From Alkalibacterium sp034520745 (GTDB lineage: Bacteria; Bacillota; Bacilli; Lactobacillales; Carnobacteriaceae_A): 64,000 nucleotides of DNA. The notes under the pieces are model-generated. The model searched no databases. It saw nothing but the letters and a program-made list of their open reading frames with translations, and was not told the origin of the DNA. A program made the translations under genes and the position numbers. Where the stretch lies: NCBI GenBank assembly GCA_034520745.1, contig JAXHNF010000023.1:124001-188000 (forward strand), in the 5' to 3' direction. Positions 40,089-48,495 of this stretch are shown piece by piece; position 1 is the first letter of the stretch; every line of letters begins with the position of its first letter.

Positions 40089-41642
40089 TTACTCGTTCGT
40101 TTCTTCCACTTTCTCAAGTGGTTTGACGGCCGGTCCGTTTTCGACGTCGCCAGAATAGGAGAAGCGCGAACCGTGGCATGGACAGTCCCAGGAACGTTCG
40201 CTGTTGTTCCAGTTTAATCCGCATCCCATATGCGAACAGGTCGTTTTGACCAGATGCAGCTCGCCGTTCTGTCCCGGTAGCCACCCAATTTCTTGCCGTC
40301 GACTGAAACCAGACCGCCTTCATCGAGGCTGCAGGTCGGCAGGAGTTTTATCGGGCCGTTTCAGCTTCGTCTCGACAAGATCTTTGCCGACAGCCGCATT
40401 CTTTTTAGTGAACTGCTGAATAGCTTCTGCTTTGAGGTTGTTTCGGGTCGGATCGAACAGAGCGGTGTAGTCGTTGCGTTGATTCAAAATCAGGTCGAGT
40501 GAGAAGGGCCCCGGCTGAAGCTCCCATCGCCATGCCCCATTTGTTGAAGCCGGTCGCGACCAAAATGTTGGGAGAGGTGTGTGTCATCTGACCGATATAA
40601 GGAACCTTGTCCAGCGTGGTCATATCCTGTGCGGACCAGTGATACTCAACATTTTCAAGATCAAACCATTCTTCGCCAAAACGCTTCAAGTTTTCATAAT
40701 GGACCTGAGTAGGCGGGTCGCTTTTACCGGTCTGATGTCCGTCGCCGCCGATCAGGAAGAGGTCTTCACCGTCTTCGGTGCGAACCGTACGGAGCGAACG
40801 CGTTGGCTTCTCGGCGCTGATATAGATTCCTTCAGGCATTTCTGCATTGACCTTGGCTGCGATGGCATAGGACCGTTCGATTGAAAGCTTCGAGAAATAG
40901 AGACCGTTAAAGTCGTTGAAGGGATAATGCGTGGCCACGATCACTTTGTCTGCTTTCAATTTAGCGCCATTTTCCATCTCGACTTCCGGCCCTTTTTTGT
41001 CAATATTCACGGCACGGGTATGGTCGTAGATGTGCCCGCCTGAACGCTATGATCTCATCCAGCAGACCATTTAAGAATTTGACCGGATGAAACTGAGCCT
41101 GACAGGCATGGTCAAAGCGGCCGTCGTGTCAAACGGCAAGTCACTCAACTGTCCAAGTGTCAGTTTTCCTGTAATGCCCAATTTTCATACGCCTGCGCTT
41201 CTTTCCGGATCTGTTTTTCACCTTTTTCACTGGCGGCAAAAACGGTCGCATCTTTTTGCTCGAAGTCACAGTCAATACCTAAAGCCTTTGAGGTCTCACG
41301 GATAAAGTCCAGGCCGTCCCGATTGGCTTCGTAATACAGCCGGGCTTTTTCCTTGCCGAATGTCTGAATCAGTTTATTGTAAATAAGTCCGTGTTGGGCC
41401 GTGATTTTTGCCGTCGTGTGTCCGGTCACACCTTTAAAATAGTCTCTTGCTTCAACTAACGTCACTTTTTTTCCCGCTTTAGCTAGTAAATAAGCCGTAA
41501 TGATACCGACGATCCCACCGCCGATGACCGCGACCTCTGTCGATTCATCTTGATTCATAGGAGTAAAGTGAGGTGTCCGGTTGGAATGCCAGAAAGAATT
41601 CGGAAACTGTGCGATCTGTGAATCTGCTTTTTGATTCGTCAT
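40089..41642 (-). CDS. FAD-dependent oxidoreductase with C-terminal Rieske [2Fe-2S] domain (frameshifted)
   Basis: The N-terminus (residues 40-60) carries the dinucleotide fold GGGIVGIITAYLLAKAG of the DAO family. It is followed by HTTAKITAQHGLIY and, near residue 340, GFNKWGMAMGASAGALL, where FAD binds. The last 60 residues form a Rieske domain with CSHMGCGLNW and CPCHGSRF, whose two Cys and two His hold the iron-sulfur cluster. This fusion (DadA-Rieske, YhfW-like) occurs in Bacilli, and its substrate is unknown. The ATG at 41642 follows GGGAGG. Breaks lie near 41175, 41040, 40505, 40340 and 40210. Confidence 0.87.
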
Positions 41643-41778
41643 GAAAATCCTCCCTATCCAAGTAAGTAAACAAGTCATCTTTTTATGAGTATAGCACGCT
41701 CTTTTTAGGAAAGAAAAAGATAACTATTTTGTATTTAGTAGGTATAAATAGCAGCCGGGAAGTTCTTTTGGTAATAAA

Positions 41779-41818
41779 TAAAAACCCGGAAGTTAGATTT
41801 TTTCTAACTACTGGGTCT
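41779..41818 (-). terminator. Terminator of the OsmC gene
   Basis: On the minus strand GTTAGA and TCTAAC sit inside an ACCC/GGGT stem, followed by TTTTTATT. Confidence 0.7.
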
Positions 41819-41854
41819 AGAATATATGTGGGAAAATCATTTTTCATTAATAGG

Positions 41855-42296
41855 TCATAATTTATGAATTTCTGATTTAGTAGTAGGCGAATTTTTAATG
41901 GTATCAGCTACTGGACACGTACGATCAATAAAATCTATGAAAGCAGAAATTTCTTCATCAGTATTATCAGCTTCAATATAAAATTTAGATACGATTTCAG
42001 AATAGCCTATTTTAGCTTCTTTATTTTTTCCCATAAAACCATCAGGATCTAGTATCCCTTCTACTTCTACATGAATATCTTTTAAATTTATGCCATGCAT
42101 TTTAGCGAAAAGACTGAGCTACAATAACTTTGCATGCTCCAAGTGAGGATAGCAAGGCTTCAACCGGATTCATCCCTTCGTTTGATCCACCTAAATTTTT
42201 TGGTTCATCTAAAATGAATTCAAAATTTCTTGAAGTGCATGAAACTTTCATTCCACCAAGTGACTTAGCTACTGCACGAAATGTTTCGTTTGCCAT
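41855..42296 (-). CDS. OsmC/YhfA-family redox protein (one frameshift)
   Basis: The protein is about 146 residues long. The first conserved cysteine lies in LSSLGACKVIVAQSFAK (after correction of a break near 42115) and the second in DRTCPVADTIKN near the C-terminus. That is the arrangement of OsmC-like thiol peroxidases, with MNPVEALLSSLGAC as the family signature. It probably detoxifies organic hydroperoxides or modifies thiols. The ATG follows AGGAGG. It is monocistronic. Confidence 0.85.
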
Positions 42297-42449
42297 AGAA
42301 ATGACCTCCTATTGATTTATAAGTGTAATTATATCATATAAGCAATTTTAATTTTAATCAATTCATAATTAGTTTTTATGATAGGTATAAATAGCAGTTT
42401 AAAAGCAATTTTTGATAAAATAAAGGTGACTTAAAAAGGAGTGATTTAG

Positions 42450-43030
42450 ATGTGTGGTAGATACGGATTGACGGCTTCAATTAAAGAGCTGAAAGAGCGT
42501 TATGACATCGAAAATGATGAGTATTCCTTTGAAGAAAGCGAGGAAATTTTTCCAACGACGGACAACACGGTTCTTTTACCTAATCATAAGCTGTACAAAG
42601 TGAAGTGGGGCTTTACACCAAGTTTTGCCAAGCGGCCGCTGATCAATGCCCGGTCAGAAAGTGTCTTGGAAGAAGACCTTCAAAGAACCCTTTGCTGAAA
42701 AGCGGTGCATCGTCCCGGCCACGTACTTTTTCGAATGGCAGGAAGTGGAAAGGGCAGAAGAAAAAAGACAAGAAACGGATCGCCGTCAAAGACCTGCCGA
42801 TTTTCTCTATTGCAGGCATCTGCGAGCGGTACACGGATGATGATGGAGAAAGTGTCCTCACGTATTCTATCCTCACCACTGAAGCCAATGACCAGATGCG
42901 TCTCATTCATGACCGGATGTCTGTCATTTTAAACCCAGCTGACGAAAAGCATTATCTGAATTTAGAAGCAGACCCCAAAGAAGTGCAGGCTCTTTTGAGA
43001 CCGACAGAGAAGGAACTGCATATAAAATAG
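42450..43030 (+). CDS. SRAP-domain protein (YedK/HMCES family, frameshifted)
   Basis: SRAP proteins shield abasic sites in single-stranded DNA by forming a covalent crosslink through Cys2. Here the start is MCGRYG with Cys2 exposed after Met removal. The other active-site residues are visible: Asn in PLINARSES, Glu in TYFFEWQE and His in LIHDRMSVILN. The length of about 193 codons is normal. AAAGGAGTG precedes the ATG. Breaks lie near 42665 and 42755. A truncated second copy of the same gene lies 1 kb downstream, beyond the toxin-antitoxin pair. Confidence 0.9.
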
Positions 43031-43046
43031 ACAGTTTTCCATAAAA

Positions 43047-43089
43047 GAATAGAGCCGAGCAGTGATAAATCTGCTCGGCTCTATTCTTT
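43047..43089. terminator. Terminator of the SRAP gene
   Basis: GAATAGAGCCGAGCAG pairs perfectly over 16 bases with CTGCTCGGCTCTATTC, followed by TTTAATT. Confidence 0.9.
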
Positions 43090-43091
43090 AA

Positions 43092-43258
43092 TTACGTATT
43101 ACTCTCTAAACGGTTTACTTTTTTGACAAGCGTATTGATTTCTTTTTTTGAGTGCTGCTTTCCACGCTTAACACCACGGTAGAAATACTAAGGAGTATGA
43201 TTGCCGGAAAATGTAAATAGTTTATAACGAAGCTAAGCAGCGAGCGGAGAAAATCCAT
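43092..43258 (-). CDS. Small membrane-anchored protein with coiled-coil tail (one frameshift)
   Basis: This protein of about 55 residues has one N-terminal hydrophobic helix (INYLHFPAIILLSISTVVLS). After an indel in an A run near 43140 it has a heptad-like tail (EINTLVKKVNRLESNT). The ATG lies 7 bases after AGGATG. No family is recognised. The layout of one helix plus short coiled coil recalls small holin-like or cell-division-associated proteins, but no function can be claimed. Confidence 0.45.
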
Positions 43259-43306
43259 GTTGTAACATCCTGATTTTTTTATTAATGTATGTCATAGAGT
43301 AAATAA

Positions 43307-43357
43307 TTGAAAGCCCCCTTCTTTTGTAATACAATGTACATACAAAAGAAGGGGGCT
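43307..43357 (+). promoter_or_regulatory. Toxin-antitoxin promoter inside a 17-bp inverted repeat
   Basis: AGCCCCCTTCTTTTGTA (43312-43328) and TACAAAAGAAGGGGGCT (43341-43357) are perfect inverted copies. Between and across them lie TTGAAA (43307-43312) and an extended -10 (TGTAATACAAT, with TACAAT at 43330-43335). The right arm also contains the antitoxin's ribosome site. The repeat is best read as an autoregulatory operator. Confidence 0.65.
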
Positions 43358-43364
43358 GATTTTA

Positions 43365-43588
43365 ATGACTACAATATCACTAAGAATTGATTCTGAAGAA
43401 GAAAAATTAATAAAAGAAGATATGCTAAATCTAAAAATATCTCTGTTTCTGCTTTATTTAGAAATTCTGTTTTAGAAAAGATAGAAGATGAAATCGATTT
43501 AGGTTTATATCATCAGGCCATGAAAGAACACAAGGAAAACGATCAAAGTATTTCCTTTGAAGACATGTTAAAAGAGCTGACTGATTGA
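43365..43588 (+). CDS. RelB/RHH-type antitoxin (one frameshift)
   Basis: The protein is about 74 residues long. It starts MTTISLRIDSEEEKLIKE, a ribbon-helix-helix beta strand typical of RelB/DinJ-like antitoxins. The second half, in the next frame after an indel near 43435, reads AKSKNISVSAFIRNSVLEKIEDEID and ends MLKELTD. The N-terminus binds DNA, and the C-terminus would wrap the toxin. The toxin ATG begins 1 base after its stop, so the pair is translationally coupled. Confidence 0.82.
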
Positions 43589-43589
43589 T

Positions 43590-43862
43590 ATGAGCACAGG
43601 TTATCAAGTAGAGTTTGAAAAAGGAGCTCAAAAAACGTTAAAAAAGATGGATAAGCACCAATCCCTTTTGATTATGGGATGGATCAAAAAAAACTTAGTG
43701 AATTGTACCGATCCCAGACAACATGGAAAAGGATTAGTCGTCAATCGTTCAGGCGAGTGGCGTTACAGAATTGGAGACTATCGTCTAATTGCTGATATCA
43801 ATGATGAAACAGTTACGATTTTAATGTTGGAAATTGGGCATAGAAAAGATATTTATAAGTAA
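43590..43862 (+). CDS. RelE/ParE-superfamily toxin
   Basis: This 90-residue protein has an intact frame, with the RelE fold pattern VEFEKGAQKTLKKMDK, HGKGLVVNRSGEWRYRIGDYRLIAD and ILMLEIGHRKDIYK. The basic residues and the GxWRYRxGDYR block are typical of ribosome-dependent mRNA endonucleases of this family. ParE-type gyrase inhibitors share the fold, so the target is not certain. The conserved C-terminal HRKDIY is present, so it is probably active. It is the second gene of the pair. Confidence 0.9.
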   Translation: MSTGYQVEFEKGAQKTLKKMDKHQSLLIMGWIKKNLVNCTDPRQHGKGLVVNRSGEWRYRIGDYRLIADINDETVTILMLEIGHRKDIYK

Positions 43863-43986
43863 TTGGAATAAAATCATGATTAAATTAGACGGTTCACGTC
43901 AGTTTTCGGCGTGGGCTTTTTATATTTATTTGTCTTGAAACTTTCTCAAGGTGATATGAAATTATATAAAAAAACTGGTAATCCTG

Positions 43987-44244
43987 TCCCGGCCACATAC
44001 TTTTTCGAATGGCAGGAAGTGGAAGGGCAGAAGAAAAGACAAGAAACGAATCGCCGTCAAAGACCTGCGGTTTTATTGCAGGGCCGGTAAAGGCAAGAGT
44101 TACCTGATAGATGCATTCTCACAACCGCATGTCAGTGGTTTTGAATCCCGAAGATGAGAATAACTGTACCTTGATTTGGAAGCAAATCAGGATACAGTCC
44201 GCACTTTGCAAATACCGACGAATAAAGAGTTGGTCATAGAATAA
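43987..44244 (+). pseudogene. Truncated second copy of the SRAP gene
   Basis: Bases 43987-44100 are nearly identical in DNA to 42716-42830 of the intact SRAP gene (both encode PATYFFEWQE and the stretch through RQRPA). The rest encodes the C-terminus in changed frames (SVVLNPEDE, then LDLEANQDTVRTLQIPTNKEL). The N-terminal half with Cys2 is missing and part of the middle is deleted. It is a tandem duplicate remnant, now separated from its parent by the small membrane gene and the toxin-antitoxin pair. Confidence 0.75.
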
Positions 44245-44329
44245 TGGTTTTTCTTTAAATGAATCAAGAAGAACAGAAAATATACTCTGCTCCTTTTGAT
44301 TCATTTACTTTGTGTACTGTTAATTTCAG

Positions 44330-44749
44330 CTAGCATTGAATTTGAGCAAATCGCAAAGACCGGAACAGCGAAAAGACGTAATCGTTAGTGATCGAATCCA
44401 CTCGGTATATATCTTCATAGGGGCGTTCGACGTAATTGGTCCCACTTATTTCATAAAAGTAATACGTATCTTCTGATCCATCGGTACGCGTCAGTTCGAT
44501 CCTCCAGAAAGGATCCACTGCGGGTTCACCGCTGCTTGAGCGGAACGTTCTTCTCGATCGACTCAGCTCATCGATCAGCCCTTTGATGATTTCCTTATTG
44601 TCCGTTTCAGCGGAATTACCATTGATCTCTATGGACACAGTACTGATATCATCTGCATCTGGAACATTTTTTATCGTACCTTGCGTAAACAGGTACATGA
44701 CTGCAGCAACGCTCAGTATCCCGATGACTGATAAATAATCTTTTTTCAT
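44330..44749 (-). CDS. Membrane-anchored unknown protein
   Basis: This is an intact frame of 139 residues. Residues 1-25 form a signal anchor (KKDYLSVIGILSVAAVMYLFTQG). The outside part is a small mixed domain (STVSIEINGNSAETDN, WRIELTRTDGSEDTYYFYE) ending VFSLFRSLRFAQIQC. I do not recognise a family with confidence. It has its own upstream region and no obvious partner. Similar short anchored proteins are common in accessory stretches of Lactobacillales. Confidence 0.6.
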   Translation of the reverse strand: MKKDYLSVIGILSVAAVMYLFTQGTIKNVPDADDISTVSIEINGNSAETDNKEIIKGLIDELSRSRRTFRSSSGEPAVDPFWRIELTRTDGSEDTYYFYEISGTNYVERPYEDIYRVDSITNDYVFSLFRSLRFAQIQC

Positions 44750-44840
44750 CTCTGACTCCCCATGTTAAATCAATAATTTTTACGTTTCTGGTAAATTTTT
44801 ATTTTTATAGTTAAGTAAAACTGAAACTTTCTGCTTTAAT

Positions 44841-45000
44841 CTAAAGTGTTCTATTTCTATTTTTGATTTTATTAAATACATATCCTGTAATGTCAAATAA
44901 AATGGAGATGCCCCAAAATACTAAAAGACTAGACCACACGTCTATTAATACATAATTATGATAAAAAAATGAACTAATTAATAATAAGGAGATGAAACAT
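44841..45000 (-). CDS. Small two-helix membrane protein (frameshifted, uncertain start)
   Basis: After one frame change the chain reads MFHLLIISSFFYHNYVLIDVW, then SSLLVFWGISILFDITGYVF, and ends NKIKNRNRTL. It is hydrophobic with a basic tail. No ribosome site precedes the ATG, which lies 4 bases after the previous gene's stop. Translational coupling to that gene is possible. Confidence 0.35.
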
Positions 45001-45004
45001 AAAG

Positions 45005-45190
45005 TTATTTTGTTTTAATTGGTAAGCTTTTGTCTTTCATCCATTTAGGTAGAGAAACACTAAGCACAAGATGGGTTGCAATCATCAACAAAAAATTTCC
45101 TACCAAACCTAAAGTATATTGTAAGAAAAAAATAAATAAAGATATTATGGATAGTAACATCATCTTAGTATAAGAGGTATCTTCTTTCAT
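45005..45190 (-). CDS. Small two-helix membrane protein
   Basis: This 61-residue protein (MKEDTSYTKMMLLSIISLFI ... KWMKDKSLPIKTK) has two hydrophobic stretches and a basic C-terminus. AAGGAG lies 6 bases before the ATG. It is divergent from the XRE-transmembrane regulator at 45324, which may control it. The function is unknown. Immunity or stress-response roles have been seen for such pairs, but none can be assigned here. Confidence 0.55.
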   Translation of the reverse strand: MKEDTSYTKMMLLSIISLFIFFLQYTLGLVGNFLLMIATHLVLSVSLPKWMKDKSLPIKTK

Positions 45191-45287
45191 ATGTTTCTCC
45201 TTGTATTTTATGTTTGGAACGCTGTCATAATACCTCAATTAAGCTGCAATGTAACTATACAGATGTGGTACAATAGCTCTAAATGGA

Positions 45288-45305
45288 TGGAACATTCATG
45301 TGACA
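45288..45305. promoter_or_regulatory. Degenerate palindrome upstream of the XRE-TM regulator
   Basis: TGGAACATTCATGTGACA corresponds to the perfect palindrome TGGAACATTAATGTTCCA found before the paralogue at 47783. A TACAAT element lies just upstream in both. It is a candidate operator. Confidence 0.5.
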
Positions 45306-45323
45306 TCATAGGAGGAAGCCGGT

Positions 45324-45815
45324 ATGATAGGAAAGAGAATAAAAGATCTAAGAACACAGAGAAATATTTCTCAGAATGAATTAGCCAGCAAATTGTTTGT
45401 TTCAAGGCAAACTATAGGTCGGTGGGAGAGAGGGGAAACCATACCCAATACAGACAACATCATCCAGTTGTCTAGTTATTTTGACGTGGAGACGACTTAC
45501 TTTCTAGGAGGAATCAGCTCTACTGAAAGTGATATTTCGGAAGAGATATCCATGTTTGAACAAATTAATAATTACTTCCACACGTATAAGTTTGATTTTT
45601 ATATTTTTTCATTACTCATCATTCCGTTTTTTTATATTCTATTAGCACCGTTGTCTTACATAAGTTTGTTCTATTCATTTAAACACAAAAAGAAGTATAG
45701 AATTATAGTAATCGTTTTAAGTGATTTCTTTAACAGTATACTTTTCTCTCGATATGATTTACATTCTGAGACATTTATTCGGTTCCGGTACATCTACCAC
45801 AGAAATACTTATTGA
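45324..45815 (+). CDS. XRE regulator with C-terminal membrane helices
   Basis: Residues 1-65 are a Cro/C1-type helix-turn-helix (IGKRIKDLRTQRNISQNELASKLFVSRQTIGRWERG). After a linker come two hydrophobic stretches (FYIFSLLIIPFFYILLAPLSYISLFYSF, and IIVIVLSDFFNSILF). DNA-binding proteins tethered to the membrane in this way are frequent in Lactobacillales and may respond to envelope signals. AGGAGG lies 8 bases before the ATG. The C-terminal 20 residues look out of frame, so the end may be displaced by an indel. Remnants of a second C-terminal half lie immediately downstream, and a decayed full paralogue starts at 47783. Confidence 0.7.
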   Translation: MIGKRIKDLRTQRNISQNELASKLFVSRQTIGRWERGETIPNTDNIIQLSSYFDVETTYFLGGISSTESDISEEISMFEQINNYFHTYKFDFYIFSLLIIPFFYILLAPLSYISLFYSFKHKKKYRIIVIVLSDFFNSILFSRYDLHSETFIRFRYIYHRNTY

Positions 45816-45969
45816 GTGATTGTTACAGATAAGGTGCTCCCGGATATAGTAGTAGCAGTTATGCTCTTATCTGTTGAAAAAAAAGATATCTTTGGATAAA
45901 ACTTAGACGGGCTCTTGTATCAGATAGTCTTAACAATTGTCGATTTGAAATCGAACCTTTAAAAAATTT

Positions 45970-46126
45970 TTATATTATCTGAATGTACTCTACTAATCAT
46001 TCCGGGTTTTACATTTTGCTGGTTCCATTATCTTTTATAAGTATGTTCTATTCAGCTAAACTAAATACACAAGCCGTTCAACACTATTTAAATATTTTGT
46101 TAGGCATGGAATCAAACCGTGATTAG
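45970..46126 (+). pseudogene. Remnant of a second XRE-TM C-terminal domain
   Basis: The frame GFYILLVPLSFISMFYSAKLN repeats the membrane segment FFYILLAPLSYISLFYSFKHK of the gene just upstream. It has no helix-turn-helix part and no start codon, and stop codons precede it. It is probably the leftover of a partial tandem duplication. The 45816-45969 stretch before it shows no gene. Confidence 0.55.
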
Positions 46127-46149
46127 TTTAATATATCGTCCGACTCGGT

Positions 46150-46374
46150 ATTACGAAGATGGCTACACCTTCATACTAGTGGAATTAACAATGGATCAAT
46201 GGGATTTTTTGGTCATTTCAAGTATGAATCTTATAAGTTAAAATACTATTCAACCTATCTGGAACTGGAAAAAGATATACAGAAGTACAAGAAACAGCCT
46301 GACAACAATGGAATATCGGTATCAGGCTGCAGCATAAAATTTCATTTTTTCTGTCTGCTTAACAGGGTATAGTT
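46150..46374 (+). pseudogene. Possible fragment of a PH-like membrane protein
   Basis: The frame HTSGINNGSMGFFGHFKYES, then YKLKYYSTYLELEKD, recalls the 'GFGIPxYGFFGKFKxxxYGxxxYYST' pattern of small bacterial PH-domain proteins. It has no start codon or ribosome site. The match is weak and by eye. Confidence 0.3.
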
Positions 46375-46392
46375 CAAAATGTACTTAAAAAA

Positions 46393-46776
46393 TTAATTTA
46401 TGTTTCTAATCATTCTTTCTATTTTGTCCTCATCCGAATCTAACATTCTAAAAATAACTCCTGGAAGGTGAGCATCTTTTGAATCAGTTCCCAAAGTAAA
46501 GTTAGCGATAGGGGAGATGGTATAAAAATCGTACTCATTTTTAATATGAAATTTAGGAATGACTACATTATTACTATCATTTGGCAAAAACTCAATAGGT
46601 GAATCAAAACTATACGTCAAGTTATGATTGAGATCCCTCACTCCCTCTAATAAAACGGTCTCAGGGTAATCGTACTGTATGTGTATATCTAATGAAGGAG
46701 AGAAATAACCGACAGTGTAAGCTTCTACTGGTGAGAATCCTCCGATATCTGTCACTTCTTTATTTTTTAGGATCAT
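46393..46776 (-). CDS. Unknown cytosolic/peripheral protein, second gene of a pair
   Basis: This is an intact 127-residue frame (MILKNKEVTDIGGFSPVEAY ... DEDKIERMIRNIN) with a beta-rich pattern, many aromatic residues and no membrane segment. It begins 5 bases after the stop of the upstream gene, whose last codons supply its ribosome site, so the two are co-translated. No family is recognised. Confidence 0.55.
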   Translation of the reverse strand: MILKNKEVTDIGGFSPVEAYTVGYFSPSLDIHIQYDYPETVLLEGVRDLNHNLTYSFDSPIEFLPNDSNNVVIPKFHIKNEYDFYTISPIANFTLGTDSKDAHLPGVIFRMLDSDEDKIERMIRNIN

Positions 46777-46781
46777 TTCTC

Positions 46782-47201
46782 CTATTTAAAGTACTCGACG
46801 CTTTGTTCATTCCATGAGATAGATAGTTCGTCTGCCTTTTCTACGTCGCTTCCCTTAACCGAGATATCGACAATAAAGTTAACGAGCGTATACCCTTTGT
46901 GGCTGATACCACTTTCTACACTGAAATCCATAACTTCTATATTCTCATTTTCTATATCTAAAGAAGTTATCGTGTCATTAGTTATTTTATGGGGTGAGTC
47001 AGCAAGTTGGATAGCAAAAAGGTTAAATGCCATTGTTTCATCTTCTATAACGTAACTAATGTAATTATTAGCAAAAATTAATTTGGTTTCCGCACCGCTT
47101 ATCGTTTGATCCTGTAAATTATTATTGACAATCAAACCTATGATAGTTCCGACTACAAGCAAACCCACGACAATAGTCAGCATCATTCGTGATATTTTCA
47201 T
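46782..47201 (-). CDS. Membrane-anchored unknown protein, first gene of a pair
   Basis: This is an intact 139-residue frame. Residues 7-27 form a signal anchor (MLTIVVGLLVVGTIIGLIV). The outside part is predicted to be beta-rich (LIFANNYISYVIEDETMAFN; VNFIVDISVKGSDVEKADEL) and ends WNEQSVEYFK. It resembles small extracytoplasmic domains of the DUF4352 kind in style, but I cannot show homology. It is coupled to the 46393-46776 gene. Confidence 0.55.
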   Translation of the reverse strand: MKISRMMLTIVVGLLVVGTIIGLIVNNNLQDQTISGAETKLIFANNYISYVIEDETMAFNLFAIQLADSPHKITNDTITSLDIENENIEVMDFSVESGISHKGYTLVNFIVDISVKGSDVEKADELSISWNEQSVEYFK

Positions 47202-47366
47202 GATGACTCCTTTGATATTTATTATTGATATACGACCTGTAAATACGTGTCTTTTCTAGGGGCGTAATGATATGTGTTGTTGGTGCTCGATAGAGTAGTC
47301 CCCATATACTTTCTTACTCTCACATAACGTCGATCGCAATCGGCAAAAAGTAGATGGCAAGTCTAT

Positions 47367-47637
47367 TTATTTAGTATATAAATTTACCAACGTTACAGCG
47401 ATTAATATAAGATGAAAATAAATTAAAGAATAATCTGCTTGAAGACGAGATAATCCACCTGAAATAATCCGTAATATAACGGAAATGATTTTGTGAATTC
47501 ATTTCTTGTTCTTTAGATATATATTTCGACTGAATTTTACTAATATCTCGCTTATTAAGTCTTTGTAAACATGCTAGGCCCAAAAACAAAGTAGCGTTAA
47601 AATTGCTATCTGATTAGACTGAAAAATCCGCATTCAT
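47367..47637 (-). CDS. Small membrane protein, frameshifted or decaying
   Basis: A good ribosome site (GAGGAGGTG) precedes ATG codons at 47637 and 47633. Corrected for two or three frame changes the chain reads RIFQSNQIAILTLLCFW, LQRLNKRDISKIQSKYISKE, YITDYFRW, then LIYFHLILIAVTLVNLYTK. This gives about 90 residues with a hydrophobic helix at each end. No family is recognised. It may be a genuine pseudogene, as this region is rich in remnants. Confidence 0.4.
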
Positions 47638-47745
47638 TATTTTTTGCACCTCCTCATTCGAATTTTAGCTTCTAAAGCACTATCATAATAACTCAAAACA
47701 CCTAATCTGTAACTGAACAACTATGATACAATAATGTTAAATCAA

Positions 47746-47763
47746 TGGAACATTAATGTTCCA
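47746..47763. promoter_or_regulatory. Perfect 18-bp palindrome upstream of the decayed XRE regulator
   Basis: TGGAACATTAATGTTCCA is perfectly symmetric. It lies between a TACAAT -10 element and the AAGGAG site, as expected for an autoregulatory operator. The paralogue at 45324 has a degenerate version. Confidence 0.6.
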
Positions 47764-47782
47764 TACAAAGGAGAACGGCTAT

Positions 47783-48022
47783 ATGATTGGTAAAAATATA
47801 AAAAAAATTAAGGATTGAAAAAAACATTTTTCAAACTGAGTTAGCAAATGTTTTGTTGTGTTTCAAGGCAGACAATAAGGAGATGGGAGAGAGAACAAAC
47901 AATTTCCAGTACAGAAAATATCGTAATGTTAGCCGACTTTTTTGAAATAGATACAAACTTTTTTTCAATACTTACAAGTTAAATCTTTATATTTTTTCGC
48001 TACTAATTTTTTCCATTTCTTA
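47783..48022 (+). pseudogene. Decayed XRE-TM regulator, paralogue of the 45324 gene
   Basis: In shifting frames the sequence encodes MIGKNIKKI, TELANVL, CVSRQTIRRWERE, STENIVMLADFFEIDTNFF and YIFSLLIFSI. These align with the intact regulator at 45324 over its helix-turn-helix and first membrane segment. Four or more frame changes occur in 240 bases and the linker is largely deleted, more than elsewhere nearby. I therefore favour true decay over sequencing error. Confidence 0.6.
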
Positions 48023-48025
48023 ATT

Positions 48026-48169
48026 GATAACAACAAAAGTTTGACTTTTCTAAATATAGACGAAGTTGTTTCTGAAGAGGAATTAAATCGTATTAGTGAT
48101 ATATATAATTTAGAGTACGTTCCGTATTTAGTAAAAATAAAAAATGGGGTGAGTACATTCGACTTTTGA
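48026..48169 (+). pseudogene. Fragment of a thioredoxin-fold (bacteriocin-accessory-like) protein
   Basis: The frame FLNIDEVVSEEELNRISDIY, then NLEYVPYLVKIKNGVSTFDF, matches the C-terminal half of thioredoxin-like proteins, including the cis-proline region VPYLVKIKNG. The N-terminal half with the CxxC site is absent. It begins exactly where the decayed XRE-TM regulator ends, suggesting a deletion junction. Confidence 0.5.
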
Positions 48170-48495
48170 TAATACTGATATCGAAAATTACTGAAAAAAC
48201 ACTTGACAATCTGAGAGTGTTAATGACTGTACATCTGTGTTTAAGAATTCGATCTGATGTCAGTTCCTGAAATAAATACCAGTCCTGCCGAAAATAAATC
48301 TATGCTATTCTTTGTACAATGGTAGTAGAGTCTTATCCTTATTGCTATGCGTTGCTACCCAAAATTAGCTAGTACAATCAAAGAATCGTAATTTTGAAAA
48401 TCTATTATCTTGATACTCGAATTAATGGTTGTTATCAAGTACACTTTTTTCTAAATTGGGGATAAAAATAAGCTGCTCCTTGTTAAATCAATTTT
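48170..48495. other. Gene-free AT-rich stretch
   Basis: No frame with a start and ribosome site was found. One small hairpin (CTTGATA ... TATCAAG, about 48409-48440) is visible. Nothing else is recognisable. Confidence 0.4.

Noticed and set aside
43312..43357. Inverted repeat before the antitoxin as an intrinsic terminator
   Set aside because: There is no T tract after the right arm, and a good promoter lies inside it, so an operator is more likely.
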